From Streptomyces mobaraensis NBRC 13819 = DSM 40847 (GTDB taxonomy: Bacteria > Actinomycetota > Actinomycetes > Streptomycetales > Streptomycetaceae): a stretch of 64,000 bases of DNA. This document shows, piece by piece, positions 54,152 to 62,597 of this stretch (positions within the stretch are counted from its first letter, which is position 1; every line of letters starts with the position of its first letter). The position numbers were made by a program, and so were the translations under genes. Below the pieces are notes generated by a model. That model did not search any database and had not been told where the DNA came from. It saw only the letters and a program-made list of their open reading frames with translations. The stretch spans positions 6,969,501 through 7,033,500 of the forward strand of contig NZ_CP072827.1 of the NCBI RefSeq assembly GCF_017916255.1, read 5' to 3'.

Positions 54152-55330
54152 GTGCGGGTGTCGAACCCCCTGTCCAAACCCGCCCTCAAGCCCGAACGGC
54201 CGTGGTTCTCCTCCGGCCCCTGCGCCAAGCCGCCCGGCTGGGACCCCGGCGATCTCAAGGGCGCCTTCGTCGGCAGGTCCCACCGCCACCCCGAGGGTCG
54301 CGCGCGGCTCCGCGAGGTCATCGAGACCTCCCGCCGGCTGCTCGGCCTGCCGCCCGACCACCGGCTCGCCATCATCCCCGGCTCCGACACCGGCGCCGTC
54401 GAGACCGCCCTCTGGAACCTTCTCGGGCACACCGGCGTCGAGGTGTGCGCCTGGGAGAACTTCGGCCTCACCTGGCTCCACGACATCGTCGAGCAGCTGC
54501 GCGTGCCCGACGTCACCGTCCACTGCGCCGCCTCCTACGGCGGCCTGCCGGACCTGAGCGCCGTCGACTTCTCCCGCGATGTCGTCTTCACCTGGAACGG
54601 GACGACGTCCGGCGTCCGCGTCCCCGACGCCGACTGGATCCCCGCCGACCGCGACGGACTCACCATCTGCGACGCCACCTCCGCCGTCTTCGGCATGGAC
54701 GTCGACTTCGCCAAGCTCGACGTCGTCACCTGGTCGTGGCAGAAGGCGCTGGGCGGCGAGGGCGCGCACGGCATGCTCGCCCTGTCCCCGGCCGCCGTCG
54801 AGCGGCTGGCGGTCTTCCGGCCGGACCGGCCGATTCCCAAGGTGTTCCGGATCGCCCGCGACGGCGCGCTCCTCGACGAGGTGTTCGACGGCTTCTTCGT
54901 CAACTCGCCGTCCATGCTGGCCGTCGAGGACGTCCTCACCGCCCTCGACTGGGTGGAGCGGATCGGCGGGACGCCCGCCACCGTCGCCCGGTCGCGCGCC
55001 AACCTGGACGCCGTCGCCCGCTGGGTGCGCGCCACCCCCTACGTGGAGTTCCTGGCCGAGGACCCGAGGACCGTCTCGCCCACCAGCATCTGCCTCCGCT
55101 TCACCCACCCCCGCTTCACCGCCCTCCCGGCCCCGGAACAGGCCGCGTTCGCCCGCCGGGTGTGCGCCCGGATCGAGGAGAACGGCGCCGGGTACGACAT
55201 CGGCGCCCATCGCGAGGCGCCCCCCGGCCTGCGGATCTGGGGCGGGCCCACCGTCGACACCGCCGACGTCGAGGCCCTGCTGCCGTGGATCGACTGGGCG
55301 TTCGCCCAGACCCTGGGGGAGTACGCGTGA
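54152..55330 (+). CDS. SerC-like phosphoserine aminotransferase (alpha-proteobacterial type)
   Basis: A 392-residue class V aminotransferase. 'KPERPWFSSGPCAKPPGW' at the start, 'GRSHRHPEGRARLREVIE', 'IIPGSDTGAVETALWNLLG', 'VFTWNGTTSGVRVPDADWIP' and the PLP lysine in 'VTWSWQKALGGEGAHGML' (about residue 198) are the signature of the alternative SerC group. The known reaction is glutamate-dependent transamination of 3-phosphohydroxypyruvate to phosphoserine. A second SerC inside a biosynthetic operon, next to a glycerate-type kinase and a phosphatase, suggests it acts on a phosphohydroxypyruvate analogue. The GTG at 54152 gives the family N terminus and has AAGGA upstream. It overlaps the next gene by 4 bp. 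Confidence 0.85.
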   Translation: MRVSNPLSKPALKPERPWFSSGPCAKPPGWDPGDLKGAFVGRSHRHPEGRARLREVIETSRRLLGLPPDHRLAIIPGSDTGAVETALWNLLGHTGVEVCAWENFGLTWLHDIVEQLRVPDVTVHCAASYGGLPDLSAVDFSRDVVFTWNGTTSGVRVPDADWIPADRDGLTICDATSAVFGMDVDFAKLDVVTWSWQKALGGEGAHGMLALSPAAVERLAVFRPDRPIPKVFRIARDGALLDEVFDGFFVNSPSMLAVEDVLTALDWVERIGGTPATVARSRANLDAVARWVRATPYVEFLAEDPRTVSPTSICLRFTHPRFTALPAPEQAAFARRVCARIEENGAGYDIGAHREAPPGLRIWGGPTVDTADVEALLPWIDWAFAQTLGEYA

Positions 55331-56205
55331 ACCCGGCACCCGACGCTCACGCGGCCGAACTCCTCCGCTTCGCCGAACGCCTCGCCGACGAGAGCCGCGC
55401 CGTCCTCGCCGCGGCGGCGGCCGAGGTGACGCGGGTCGACGTCAAGGCGGACAACAGCTTCGTCACCGCCACCGACCGCGCCATCGAGGCCCGGCTGCGT
55501 GCCCGCATCGCCGACGCCTACCCCCACCACGGCGTCCTGGGCGAGGAGTTCGGGTCGCACGGCCTCGACGCGGACGTGGTCTGGGTCCTGGACCCGGTCG
55601 ACGGCACCGCGCCGTTCATCGCCGGGATCCCGGTGTACGGCACGCTCATCGGGGTGGCCCGGGGCGGCCGGCCCTGGCTGGGCGTCCTCGACTACCCCGC
55701 GACCGGGGACCGCTGGGTGGGCGTGGACGGCGTCCTCGCCGAACGCAACCGGGTCCCCGTCCGCACCCGCCCCTGCCCCCAACCCGCCGCCGCGCTCGCC
55801 ACCTGCTCCAACCCCGACTTCTTCGGCCCGGACGAGCGGCCGGCGCTGGCCCGGGTCCGGGACCAGGTGCGGTACACGCTGTACGGCGCCAGCTCGTTCG
55901 CGTACGGGCTGCTCGCCGCGGGCCGGACGGACCTGGCCGTCGACAGCGGCCTGAAGCCCTACGACGTCTTCGCGCCCGCCGCCGTCGTCGGGGGCGCGGG
56001 CGGGGTGCTGACGGAGTGGTCGGGCGCCCCGCTCGGCCTGGACACCCACGGCCGGGTCGTCGCGGCGGGCGACCCGGAACTGCACCAGGCGGCCCTGGGC
56101 CTGCTGGGCGGGGAGGGCCCCGGGGTCTGGCATGATGCCCCCGCCGGACTGCCGACGGGAGAGACAGGCGATCGATGGCCTCCGAGGACATGTACCGCAA
56201 GTTGA
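55327..56205 (+). CDS. inositol-monophosphatase/HisN-family phosphatase
   Basis: A 292-residue magnesium-dependent phosphatase. Metal sites are visible: 'GVLGEEFG' (Glu, about residue 75), 'WVLDPVDGTAPFIAGIPVYGT' (DPxDGT, residues 89-94) and 'SGLKPYDVFAPAAVVGGAGG' (the WDxxA-type Asp). 'DNSFVTATDRAIEARL' is the N-terminal part. HisN and related enzymes remove phosphate from small amino-alcohol or sugar phosphates. After the SerC-like enzyme it would release the free amino acid, mirroring SerB in serine synthesis. The GTG overlaps the SerC-like stop (GTGA). Its last 31 bases overlap the YbaK-like gene. Confidence 0.83.
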   Translation: MNPAPDAHAAELLRFAERLADESRAVLAAAAAEVTRVDVKADNSFVTATDRAIEARLRARIADAYPHHGVLGEEFGSHGLDADVVWVLDPVDGTAPFIAGIPVYGTLIGVARGGRPWLGVLDYPATGDRWVGVDGVLAERNRVPVRTRPCPQPAAALATCSNPDFFGPDERPALARVRDQVRYTLYGASSFAYGLLAAGRTDLAVDSGLKPYDVFAPAAVVGGAGGVLTEWSGAPLGLDTHGRVVAAGDPELHQAALGLLGGEGPGVWHDAPAGLPTGETGDRWPPRTCTAS

Positions 56206-56663
56206 TCGCCCTGCTGGACGAGCGGGGCGCCACCTACCGGGTGATCGAACACGAGCCGGAGGGGGTGACCGAGGCGGTCAGCCGGCTGCGCGGCCACGAC
56301 CCCGGGCAGGCCGCCAAGTGCATGGTCGTGATGGTCAAGGTGGGCAAGAAGGTGACCCGTTACGCGGCGGCCGTCATCCCGGGCGACAAGCGCGTCGACT
56401 TCGCCAGGATGAAGGCCCTGTACGGCGGGACCTACGCCGGGTTCGCGCCCAAGGAGGTGGCCGAGGAACTGGCCGGGACGCCGGTGGGGACCATCCCGCC
56501 GTTCTCCTTCGACGAGCGGCTGCCCCTCTTCGTCGACCCCGAACTCTTCCGGCACGACGAGCTGTTCTTCAACGCGGCCCGCTTCGACCGGACCATCGCG
56601 CTGGCGACCGAGGACTACCGGTCCATCGCCCGGCCCCGTGCCGAGCGGATCGCCCAGCCCTGA
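56175..56663 (+). CDS. YbaK/ProX-type aminoacyl-tRNA deacylase
   Basis: A 162-residue single domain of the bacterial prolyl-tRNA-synthetase editing (INS) superfamily. The conserved lysine is in 'AAKCMVVMVKVG' (Lys48), and 'AAAVIPGDKRVDFARMKAL' and 'VGTIPPFSFDERLPLFVDPEL' are family blocks. Members clear mischarged tRNAs: YbaK Cys-tRNA(Pro), ProXp-ST Ser- or Thr-tRNAs. It overlaps the phosphatase gene by 31 bases and is the last gene before the operon's hairpin, so it belongs to the pathway. I infer self-protection against a serine/threonine-like product amino acid. It could instead be a housekeeping editor caught at the operon end. Confidence 0.83.
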   Translation: MASEDMYRKLIALLDERGATYRVIEHEPEGVTEAVSRLRGHDPGQAAKCMVVMVKVGKKVTRYAAAVIPGDKRVDFARMKALYGGTYAGFAPKEVAEELAGTPVGTIPPFSFDERLPLFVDPELFRHDELFFNAARFDRTIALATEDYRSIARPRAERIAQP

Positions 56664-56669
56664 GGACGG

Positions 56670-56704
56670 GACGGGCCCGCCGTCCGCGTGACGGCGGGCC
56701 CGTC
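56670..56704. terminator. perfect hairpin ending the biosynthetic operon
   Basis: GACGGGCCCGCCGTC, a 5-base loop and GACGGCGGGCCCGTC form a perfect 15-bp stem six bases after the YbaK-like stop, between it and the convergent azlD. It should stop transcription from both sides and marks the right end of the operon. Confidence 0.85.
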
Positions 56705-56736
56705 CGGGTCCCGGAACCGGCCGCCGTGGGATGGGA

Positions 56737-57066
56737 TCAGCCGAAGACCGCGCTGGCGAGCAGCACGTGGACGACGGTGCCGGCGAGGACGGACAGCAGG
56801 AGGTTGCGCCGCCACAGGTGCAGCGCCACGGTGAAGGCCAGCGCGATGACGGTCGGCCAGGCGCGGTCGGGGACGTGCGGATCGAAGTCGCGCAGGGTGT
56901 AGACGGCGAGGACGACCATCACCCCGACCGGCATCGCCTTCCTGAGGTAGACGACCAGCGGGCTCGACCGCAGGGGGGCCAGGGCCGCGAAGGGGAGGGC
57001 GCGCAGCGCCCAGGTGACGGCGACGGCGGTGGCGACCGCCGCGATCAGGTATCCGGTGTCAGGCAC
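56737..57066 (-). CDS. azlD: AzlD family branched-chain amino acid exporter subunit
   Basis: A 109-residue membrane protein with about four helices ('GYLIAAVATAVAVTWALRALPFAAL', 'KAMPVGVMVVLAVYTL', 'VLAGTVVHVLLASAVF'). The 'TWALRALPF' start is typical of AzlD, the small partner of the AzlC permease. AzlCD exports branched-chain amino acids and gives resistance to 4-azaleucine in Bacillus. It overlaps azlC by 8 bp. Being next to a cluster proposed to make an amino acid, it is a candidate exporter, though AzlCD is widespread. Confidence 0.88.
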   Translation of the reverse strand: MPDTGYLIAAVATAVAVTWALRALPFAALAPLRSSPLVVYLRKAMPVGVMVVLAVYTLRDFDPHVPDRAWPTVIALAFTVALHLWRRNLLLSVLAGTVVHVLLASAVFG

Positions 57067-57856
57067 GGGCCCGCTCCTTCCGGTCCTGCGGATTCTGCCG
57101 GTCTTTCCGGTCCCGCCGCTCCTTCTTCGAACAGGCGTAGCGGGCCAGCAGCCCCGTGGTGAACAGCGCGAACCCGACGAGCAGCATCTGCCCGGGGAAC
57201 AGGAACCGGGCCACGAGCGCGCAGGCCAGGGCCAGCAGCGGGGTGGGGATGTCGCGGCGGGCGCGGAAGGCGTCGATGGCCAGCACGGTGAACAGGGCGG
57301 TCACCGCGAAGTCCAGCCCCTTGACCCCCTCGGGTATCACCGAACCCAGCAGGGCACCGGTCGTCGCCCCGCCGGCCCAGTAGCAGTGGATGAACACCTG
57401 GAGCCAGAGGATCCGCCGGCTGGGGTAGTGCTGGGCGGCCTCGCCGGCGGTGACCGCGTACGCCTCGTCGGACAGCGCGAAGGTGCTGTACACCTTCCCG
57501 AGCCGCCCCCGGACCCGGTGCAGCGGGAAGGACAGGGCGTAGAAGACGTGCCGGAAGTTGACCAGGAACGCCGTCACCGCGATCGACGCGAGCGGCGCGG
57601 TCGACAGCACCAGGCCGAGGAAGAGGAACTCCAGGGAACCGGCGTAGATGAAGCCGGAGAAGACGCTCGCCCACCACCACTGGAGCCCGGAGTGGGCGAC
57701 CAGGACGCCGAAGGCCACGCCCATCGGATAGGCGCCCAGGCCCACCGAACCGGAGTCCTTGAGCGCGCGTCGCAGGTCCGTCCGCAGCCCTTCGCGGGGG
57801 GCCGGAGGGGAGGGGGCAGTGCCGGTGCCGACGTGTTCGGCCGGGAGGGTCGCCAT
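57059..57856 (-). CDS. azlC: AzlC family branched-chain amino acid permease
   Basis: A 265-residue permease with several membrane helices. AzlC marks are 'PMGVAFGVLVAHSGLQWWWASVFSGFIYAGSLEFLFLGL' and 'FLVNFRHVFYALSF' (about residues 110-123), followed by 'FALSDEAYAVT'. With AzlD it forms an exporter of branched-chain and related amino acids. It is divergent from an Lrp/AsnC regulator across 62 bases, the usual arrangement for amino-acid-induced export. Confidence 0.9.
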   Translation of the reverse strand: MATLPAEHVGTGTAPSPPAPREGLRTDLRRALKDSGSVGLGAYPMGVAFGVLVAHSGLQWWWASVFSGFIYAGSLEFLFLGLVLSTAPLASIAVTAFLVNFRHVFYALSFPLHRVRGRLGKVYSTFALSDEAYAVTAGEAAQHYPSRRILWLQVFIHCYWAGGATTGALLGSVIPEGVKGLDFAVTALFTVLAIDAFRARRDIPTPLLALACALVARFLFPGQMLLVGFALFTTGLLARYACSKKERRDRKDRQNPQDRKERARA

Positions 57857-57884
57857 ACGGCAATCCTAGGATGTATGCCGACTT

Positions 57885-57901
57885 ATATGGTTTCGAAATA
57901 T
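57885..57901. promoter_or_regulatory. candidate Lrp operator between azlC and lrp
   Basis: ATATGGTTTCGAAATAT contains the palindrome TTTCGAAA flanked by ATAT on both sides, in the AT-rich centre of the 62-base divergent promoter. Size and composition suit an Lrp/AsnC dimer. Not proven. Confidence 0.45.
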
Positions 57902-57918
57902 GACCGTAGGGTGGGCGT

Positions 57919-58377
57919 ATGAGTAACAAAAGTAAAGTCGACCAGGTTGATCGTGACATCTTGTATCACCTGCAGCAAGACGGGCGGCTGACCAACGTCG
58001 AACTGGCCCGGCGGGTCGGCCTGACGCCCCCGCCCTGCTTGCGCCGGGTGAAGCGGCTGGAGGAGGCCGGGATCATCACCGGCTACCGGGCCAGGGTCAA
58101 CCACGAGGCGGCCGGGCGGGGGCTGGAGGTGCTGGTCTCCATCGAGGTCTCGGTCAGCGACCTGAAGACACTGGAGGGGCTGGAGTCGACCATCGCGGCG
58201 TACGAGGAGGTCGTCGAGTTCCGGCGCGCGTTCGGTACGCCCGACTACCACCTGCGGGTGCTGGTCGCCGACTACGCCGCCTACGAGGCGTTCCAGACCA
58301 ACAAGATCATCGGTATCCCCGGCGTCGCCCGGGTCATCTCGCAGCCGACCATGAAGAAGATCAAAGTGATCGACTGA
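57919..58377 (+). CDS. Lrp/AsnC family transcriptional regulator
   Basis: A 152-residue feast/famine regulator. The helix-turn-helix is 'LDRDIL'-type opening 'VDQVDRDILYHLQQDGRLTNVELARRVGLTPPPCLRRVKRLEEAGII' (about residues 7-53). The RAM effector domain follows ('VSIEVSVSDLKTLEGLESTIAAYEEVVEFRRAFGTPDYHLRVLVAD'). Such proteins sense amino acids. Its place opposite azlCD indicates that it controls that exporter. Confidence 0.92.
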   Translation: MSNKSKVDQVDRDILYHLQQDGRLTNVELARRVGLTPPPCLRRVKRLEEAGIITGYRARVNHEAAGRGLEVLVSIEVSVSDLKTLEGLESTIAAYEEVVEFRRAFGTPDYHLRVLVADYAAYEAFQTNKIIGIPGVARVISQPTMKKIKVID

Positions 58378-58548
58378 CCGTTCCCGGCACGTCCGTTCGC
58401 CATGGTGACGCAAAGCGGCGGTTAACACGGTGGAAAAGGTTGCGCAGTAACTTGCAATCACCGGCCCCCGGGCGGGTCCGAGCCCGTCGGCACCGTGCTG
58501 AACTGGGGTAACGTCCCGCTGCGTTCGGACGACAGTGAGGTGGGACCT

Positions 58549-58851
58549 GTGCGACTGACCCCGCACGAGCAGGAGCGGCTGCTGATCCATGTGGCCGCCG
58601 ACGTCGCCGAGAAGCGCCGGGCCCGCGGGCTGCTCCTCAACCACCCCGAGGCCGTGGCCCTGATCACCGCGCATGTCCTGGAGGGCGCCCGCGACGGACG
58701 GACGGTGGCCGAACTCATGGCGTCCGGACGGAAGGTGCTCACCCGCGACGAGGTCATGCCCGGCATCCCCGAGATGATCCCCGACGTCCAGGTCGAGGCC
58801 ACCTTCCCGGACGGGACCAAGCTCGTCACCGTCCACGAGCCCATAGCCTGA
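58549..58851 (+). CDS. ureA: urease subunit gamma
   Basis: A 100-residue urease gamma subunit, the usual length. '[27 protein letters not shown]' and '[21 protein letters not shown]' are invariant family stretches. The GTG at 58549, with GAGGTGG upstream, gives the canonical start; a longer in-frame ATG at 58495 is not conserved. First gene of the urease operon; the hydrolase splits urea to ammonia and CO2 in the cytoplasm. Confidence 0.95.
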   Translation: MRLTPHEQERLLIHVAADVAEKRRARGLLLNHPEAVALITAHVLEGARDGRTVAELMASGRKVLTRDEVMPGIPEMIPDVQVEATFPDGTKLVTVHEPIA

Positions 58852-58864
58852 CGAGGGGGAACCC

Positions 58865-59191
58865 ATGACCGTCGACGCCCTGATCCCGGGTCAGGTCTTC
58901 CACGCGGACGAGCCCGTCCGCCTCAACGAGAACCTGCACCGCACCCGGGTCACCGTGCTCAACGCCGCCGACCGGCCCGTCCAGGTGGGCTCGCACTACC
59001 ACTTCGCCGAGGCCAACCCGGGGCTGGACTTCGACCGGGCCGCCGCCCACGGCAAGCGGCTCGACATCCCGGCCGGCACCGCCGTCCGCTTCGAACCGGG
59101 TATCCCGGTAGAGGTGGACCTCGTCCCACTGGCCGGCAAGCGGATCGTTCCGGGGCTGCGGGGAGCCTGCGGGGGCCAGCTCGATGGCTGA
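58865..59191 (+). CDS. ureB: urease subunit beta
   Basis: A 108-residue beta subunit: '[47 protein letters not shown]'-like core, with the conserved 'VGSHYHF.E.N' and 'IPAGT.VRFEPG' blocks visible. It lies 13 bases after ureA and overlaps ureC by 8 bases. Structural subunit of the UreABC trimer. Confidence 0.95.
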   Translation: MTVDALIPGQVFHADEPVRLNENLHRTRVTVLNAADRPVQVGSHYHFAEANPGLDFDRAAAHGKRLDIPAGTAVRFEPGIPVEVDLVPLAGKRIVPGLRGACGGQLDG

Positions 59192-60941
59192 CTCCCCGGC
59201 CGGCGGGCCGCTCCCCGGGCCGCCCCGGCTCGACCGGGCCGCGTACGCCGCCCTCTACGGCCCCACCACCGGCGACCGCATCCGCCTCGCCGACACCAGC
59301 CTGCTGATCGAGGTGGAGGAGGACCGCTGCGGCGGGCCCGGACGCGCGGGCGACGAAGCGGTGTTCGGCGGCGGCAAGGTCATCCGCGAGTCCATGGGCC
59401 AGTCCCGGGCCACCCGGGCCGAGGGTGCCCCCGACACCGTCATCACGGGTGCGGTGGTCCTCGACCACTGGGGCGTCGTCAAGGCCGACGTGGGGATCCG
59501 CGACGGCCGGATCACCGGCGTCGGCAAGGCCGGCAACCCCGACACCATGGACGGCGTCCACCCCGACCTGGTGATCGGGCCCGAGACCGAGATCATCTCC
59601 GGCAACGGGCGCATCCTCACCGCCGGAGCCGTCGACGCCCACGTCCACTTCATCTGCCCGCAGGCCGCCGAGACCGCCCTCGCCACCGGGATCACCACCC
59701 TCGTCGGCGGCGGCACCGGCCCCGCGGAGGGCAGCAAGGCCACCACCGTCACCCCCGGCGCCTGGCACCTCGCCCGGATGTTCGAGGCAATGGAGGCGTA
59801 CCCCGTCAACATCGGGCTGCTCGGCAAGGGCAACACCGTCTCGTACGACGCGATGCGCGCCCAACTGCGCGCCGGCGCCGTCGGATTCAAGATCCACGAG
59901 GACTGGGGGGCGACCCCCGCCGTCATCGACGCCTGCCTCTCCGTCTGCGAGGAGAGCGGCGCCCAGCTCGCCATCCACACCGACACCCTCAACGAGGCCG
60001 GGTTCGTCGGCGACACCCTCGCCGCCATCGCCGGGCGCTCCATCCACGCGTACCACACCGAGGGCGCGGGCGGCGGGCACGCACCGGACATCATCACCGT
60101 CGTCTCCGAACCCAACGTCCTCCCCAGCTCCACCAACCCCACCCGGCCGCACACCGTCAACACCGTCGAGGAACACCTCGACATGCTGATGGTCTGCCAC
60201 CACCTCAACCCCGCCGTCCCCGAGGACCTGGCCTTCGCCGAGTCCCGCATCCGCCCCGGCACCATCGCCGCCGAGGACGTCCTCCACGACCTCGGCGCCA
60301 TCTCCATCGTCTCCTCCGACTCCCAGGCCATGGGCCGCATCGGGGAGACCGTGCTGCGCACCTGGCAGACCGCGCACGTGATGAAGGCCCGGCGCGGCCC
60401 GCTGCCCGGCGACGGCCCGGCCGACAACCGGCGGGCCCGCCGCTACGTCGCCAAGTACACGATCAACCCGGCCGTGGCCCAGGGGCTCGACCACGAGATC
60501 GGCTCGGTCGAGGAGGGCAAACTCGCCGATCTGGTGCTGTGGGAACCGGCGTTCTTCGGCGTCCGGCCGCTGCTCGTGCTCAAGGGCGGGCAGATCGCCT
60601 GGGCGCAGATGGGCGACGCCAACGCCTCCATCCCCACCCCGCAACCGGTGCTGCCCCGGCCGATGTTCGGCGCGGTGGGCCGCGCCCCCGCCGCCACCTC
60701 CCTCAACTTCGTCACCCAGTGGGCCCTCGACGACGGCCTCCCCGAACGCCTCGGCCTCGGCAAGCGCTTCCTCCCCATCCGCGACACCCGGGGCGTCACC
60801 AAGGCCGACATGCGCGAGAACGACGCCCGGCCGCGCGTCGAGGTCGACCCGGACACCTTCACGGTCACCGTCGACGGCGATCCGGTGGAACCGAGCCCGG
60901 TGGCGGAACTCCCGATGGCCCAGCGCTACTTCCTCTTCTGA
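59184..60941 (+). CDS. ureC: urease subunit alpha
   Basis: A 585-residue catalytic subunit. Nickel ligands and catalytic residues are in place: '[10 protein letters not shown]' (HxH), the carbamylated Lys in '[15 protein letters not shown]', '[12 protein letters not shown]', '[17 protein letters not shown]', and the flap with the catalytic His in 'MVCHHLNP'. '[12 protein letters not shown]' holds the final Asp ligand. It is translationally coupled to ureB, and its stop shares a base with the ureF start. Confidence 0.96.
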   Translation: MADSPAGGPLPGPPRLDRAAYAALYGPTTGDRIRLADTSLLIEVEEDRCGGPGRAGDEAVFGGGKVIRESMGQSRATRAEGAPDTVITGAVVLDHWGVVKADVGIRDGRITGVGKAGNPDTMDGVHPDLVIGPETEIISGNGRILTAGAVDAHVHFICPQAAETALATGITTLVGGGTGPAEGSKATTVTPGAWHLARMFEAMEAYPVNIGLLGKGNTVSYDAMRAQLRAGAVGFKIHEDWGATPAVIDACLSVCEESGAQLAIHTDTLNEAGFVGDTLAAIAGRSIHAYHTEGAGGGHAPDIITVVSEPNVLPSSTNPTRPHTVNTVEEHLDMLMVCHHLNPAVPEDLAFAESRIRPGTIAAEDVLHDLGAISIVSSDSQAMGRIGETVLRTWQTAHVMKARRGPLPGDGPADNRRARRYVAKYTINPAVAQGLDHEIGSVEEGKLADLVLWEPAFFGVRPLLVLKGGQIAWAQMGDANASIPTPQPVLPRPMFGAVGRAPAATSLNFVTQWALDDGLPERLGLGKRFLPIRDTRGVTKADMRENDARPRVEVDPDTFTVTVDGDPVEPSPVAELPMAQRYFLF

Positions 60942-61645
60942 TGGCTCCTCCGATGACGGCCGTCGACACCACTGCCCTCGGGGCCCTGCTCGTCCTCGCC
61001 GACGGCCGGTTCCCCGCCGGCGGCCACGCGCACTCCGGCGGCGCGGAGGCGGCCGTCGCGGCGGGCCGTATCCGGGACGCCGCCGACCTGGAGGAGTTCT
61101 GCCGCGGCCGGCTGCACACCGCCGGGCTGACCGCCGCCGCGCTCGCCGCGGCCGCCGCCGCCGGCGCGGACCCGCTCCTCCTCGACGAGGCCGCCGACGC
61201 GCGGACGCCGTCCCAGGCCCTGCGCGCCACCGCCCGCCGCCTCGGCCGGCAACTGACGCGCGCCGCGCGGGCGGCCTGGCCCTCACCCGCCCTCGACGCC
61301 CTCGCCGCGGCCCGCCCGCGCGGCGCCCACCAGCCCGTCGTCCTCGGCCTCACCGCCCGCGCGGCGGGCCTCGGACCGGCCGCCGCCGCGTACGCCGCCT
61401 GTTACGAGACGGTCGGCGGGCCCGCCACGGCCGTCGTCCGGCTCCTCGGCCTGGACCCGTTCGACGCGACGGCCGTCCTGGCGCGGCTCGCCCCGGAGCT
61501 CGACGCGGTCGCGGCGGCGGCCGCGGCGGTGGGGGCGCGGGTCCTGGACGAGGGGACGGAGGTGTTGCCGGCCGCTTCGGCGCCGCTGCTGGATGTGATG
61601 GCGGAGGTGCATGCGGGGTGGCCGGTGCGGCTGTTCGCTTCGTAG
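60941..61645 (+). CDS. ureF: urease accessory protein UreF
   Basis: A 234-residue accessory protein that, with UreG and UreD, loads nickel into urease. 'LLVLADGRFPAGGHAHSGGAEAAVAAGRI' matches the conserved 'D..FP.G...HS.G.E' start of UreF. It overlaps the ureC stop (TGATG), with a second ATG twelve bases later. The sequence is alanine-rich, as in other Streptomyces UreF. Confidence 0.9.
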   Translation: MAPPMTAVDTTALGALLVLADGRFPAGGHAHSGGAEAAVAAGRIRDAADLEEFCRGRLHTAGLTAAALAAAAAAGADPLLLDEAADARTPSQALRATARRLGRQLTRAARAAWPSPALDALAAARPRGAHQPVVLGLTARAAGLGPAAAAYAACYETVGGPATAVVRLLGLDPFDATAVLARLAPELDAVAAAAAAVGARVLDEGTEVLPAASAPLLDVMAEVHAGWPVRLFAS

Positions 61646-61647
61646 AG

Positions 61648-61868
61648 GGTGCCCCGGTCCCGCCCCTTCGCCGTTTCCTGGGGCTGCCGCCCCAGACCCC
61701 GCTTGTCGCGGCTTCGCCGCTCGTCCTCAAGCTCCCCCAGAGGGGGCACCCCCAACGGGCTGATTCCAGCCCGTTCGGCGCTTGAGGACAGCGCGCGCAG
61801 CGCGCTTCGGGGGTGCGGGGGCGGAGCCCCCGCAAGAAACGGTGAAAGGGCGGGGCCGGGGCACCCCA
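61648..61868. repeat. Streptomyces GC-rich intergenic repeat, copy 2, inside the urease operon
   Basis: This fills almost the whole 259-base gap between ureF and ureG. It shares with 26810-26967 the blocks GGGGCACCCCCAACGGGCTG, CGGCGCTTGAGGAC and CGGGGGTGCGGGGGCGG followed by AAGAAACGGTGAAAGGG, and has an extra 70-base 5' part. Its strong hairpins could reduce read-through from ureABCF into ureGD. Confidence 0.75.
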
Positions 61869-61904
61869 AAAGACCGCAACCACCCACCCAAGGGAGACCC
61901 GACC

Positions 61905-62593
<689 letters not shown>

Positions 62594-62597
<4 letters not shown>

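Noticed and set aside
54152..56205. Reading the SerC-like and phosphatase genes as ordinary serine synthesis
   Set aside because: There is no SerA-type dehydrogenase. The genes are coupled to the thiotemplate operon and paired with a glycerate-type kinase and a GlpD-like enzyme.
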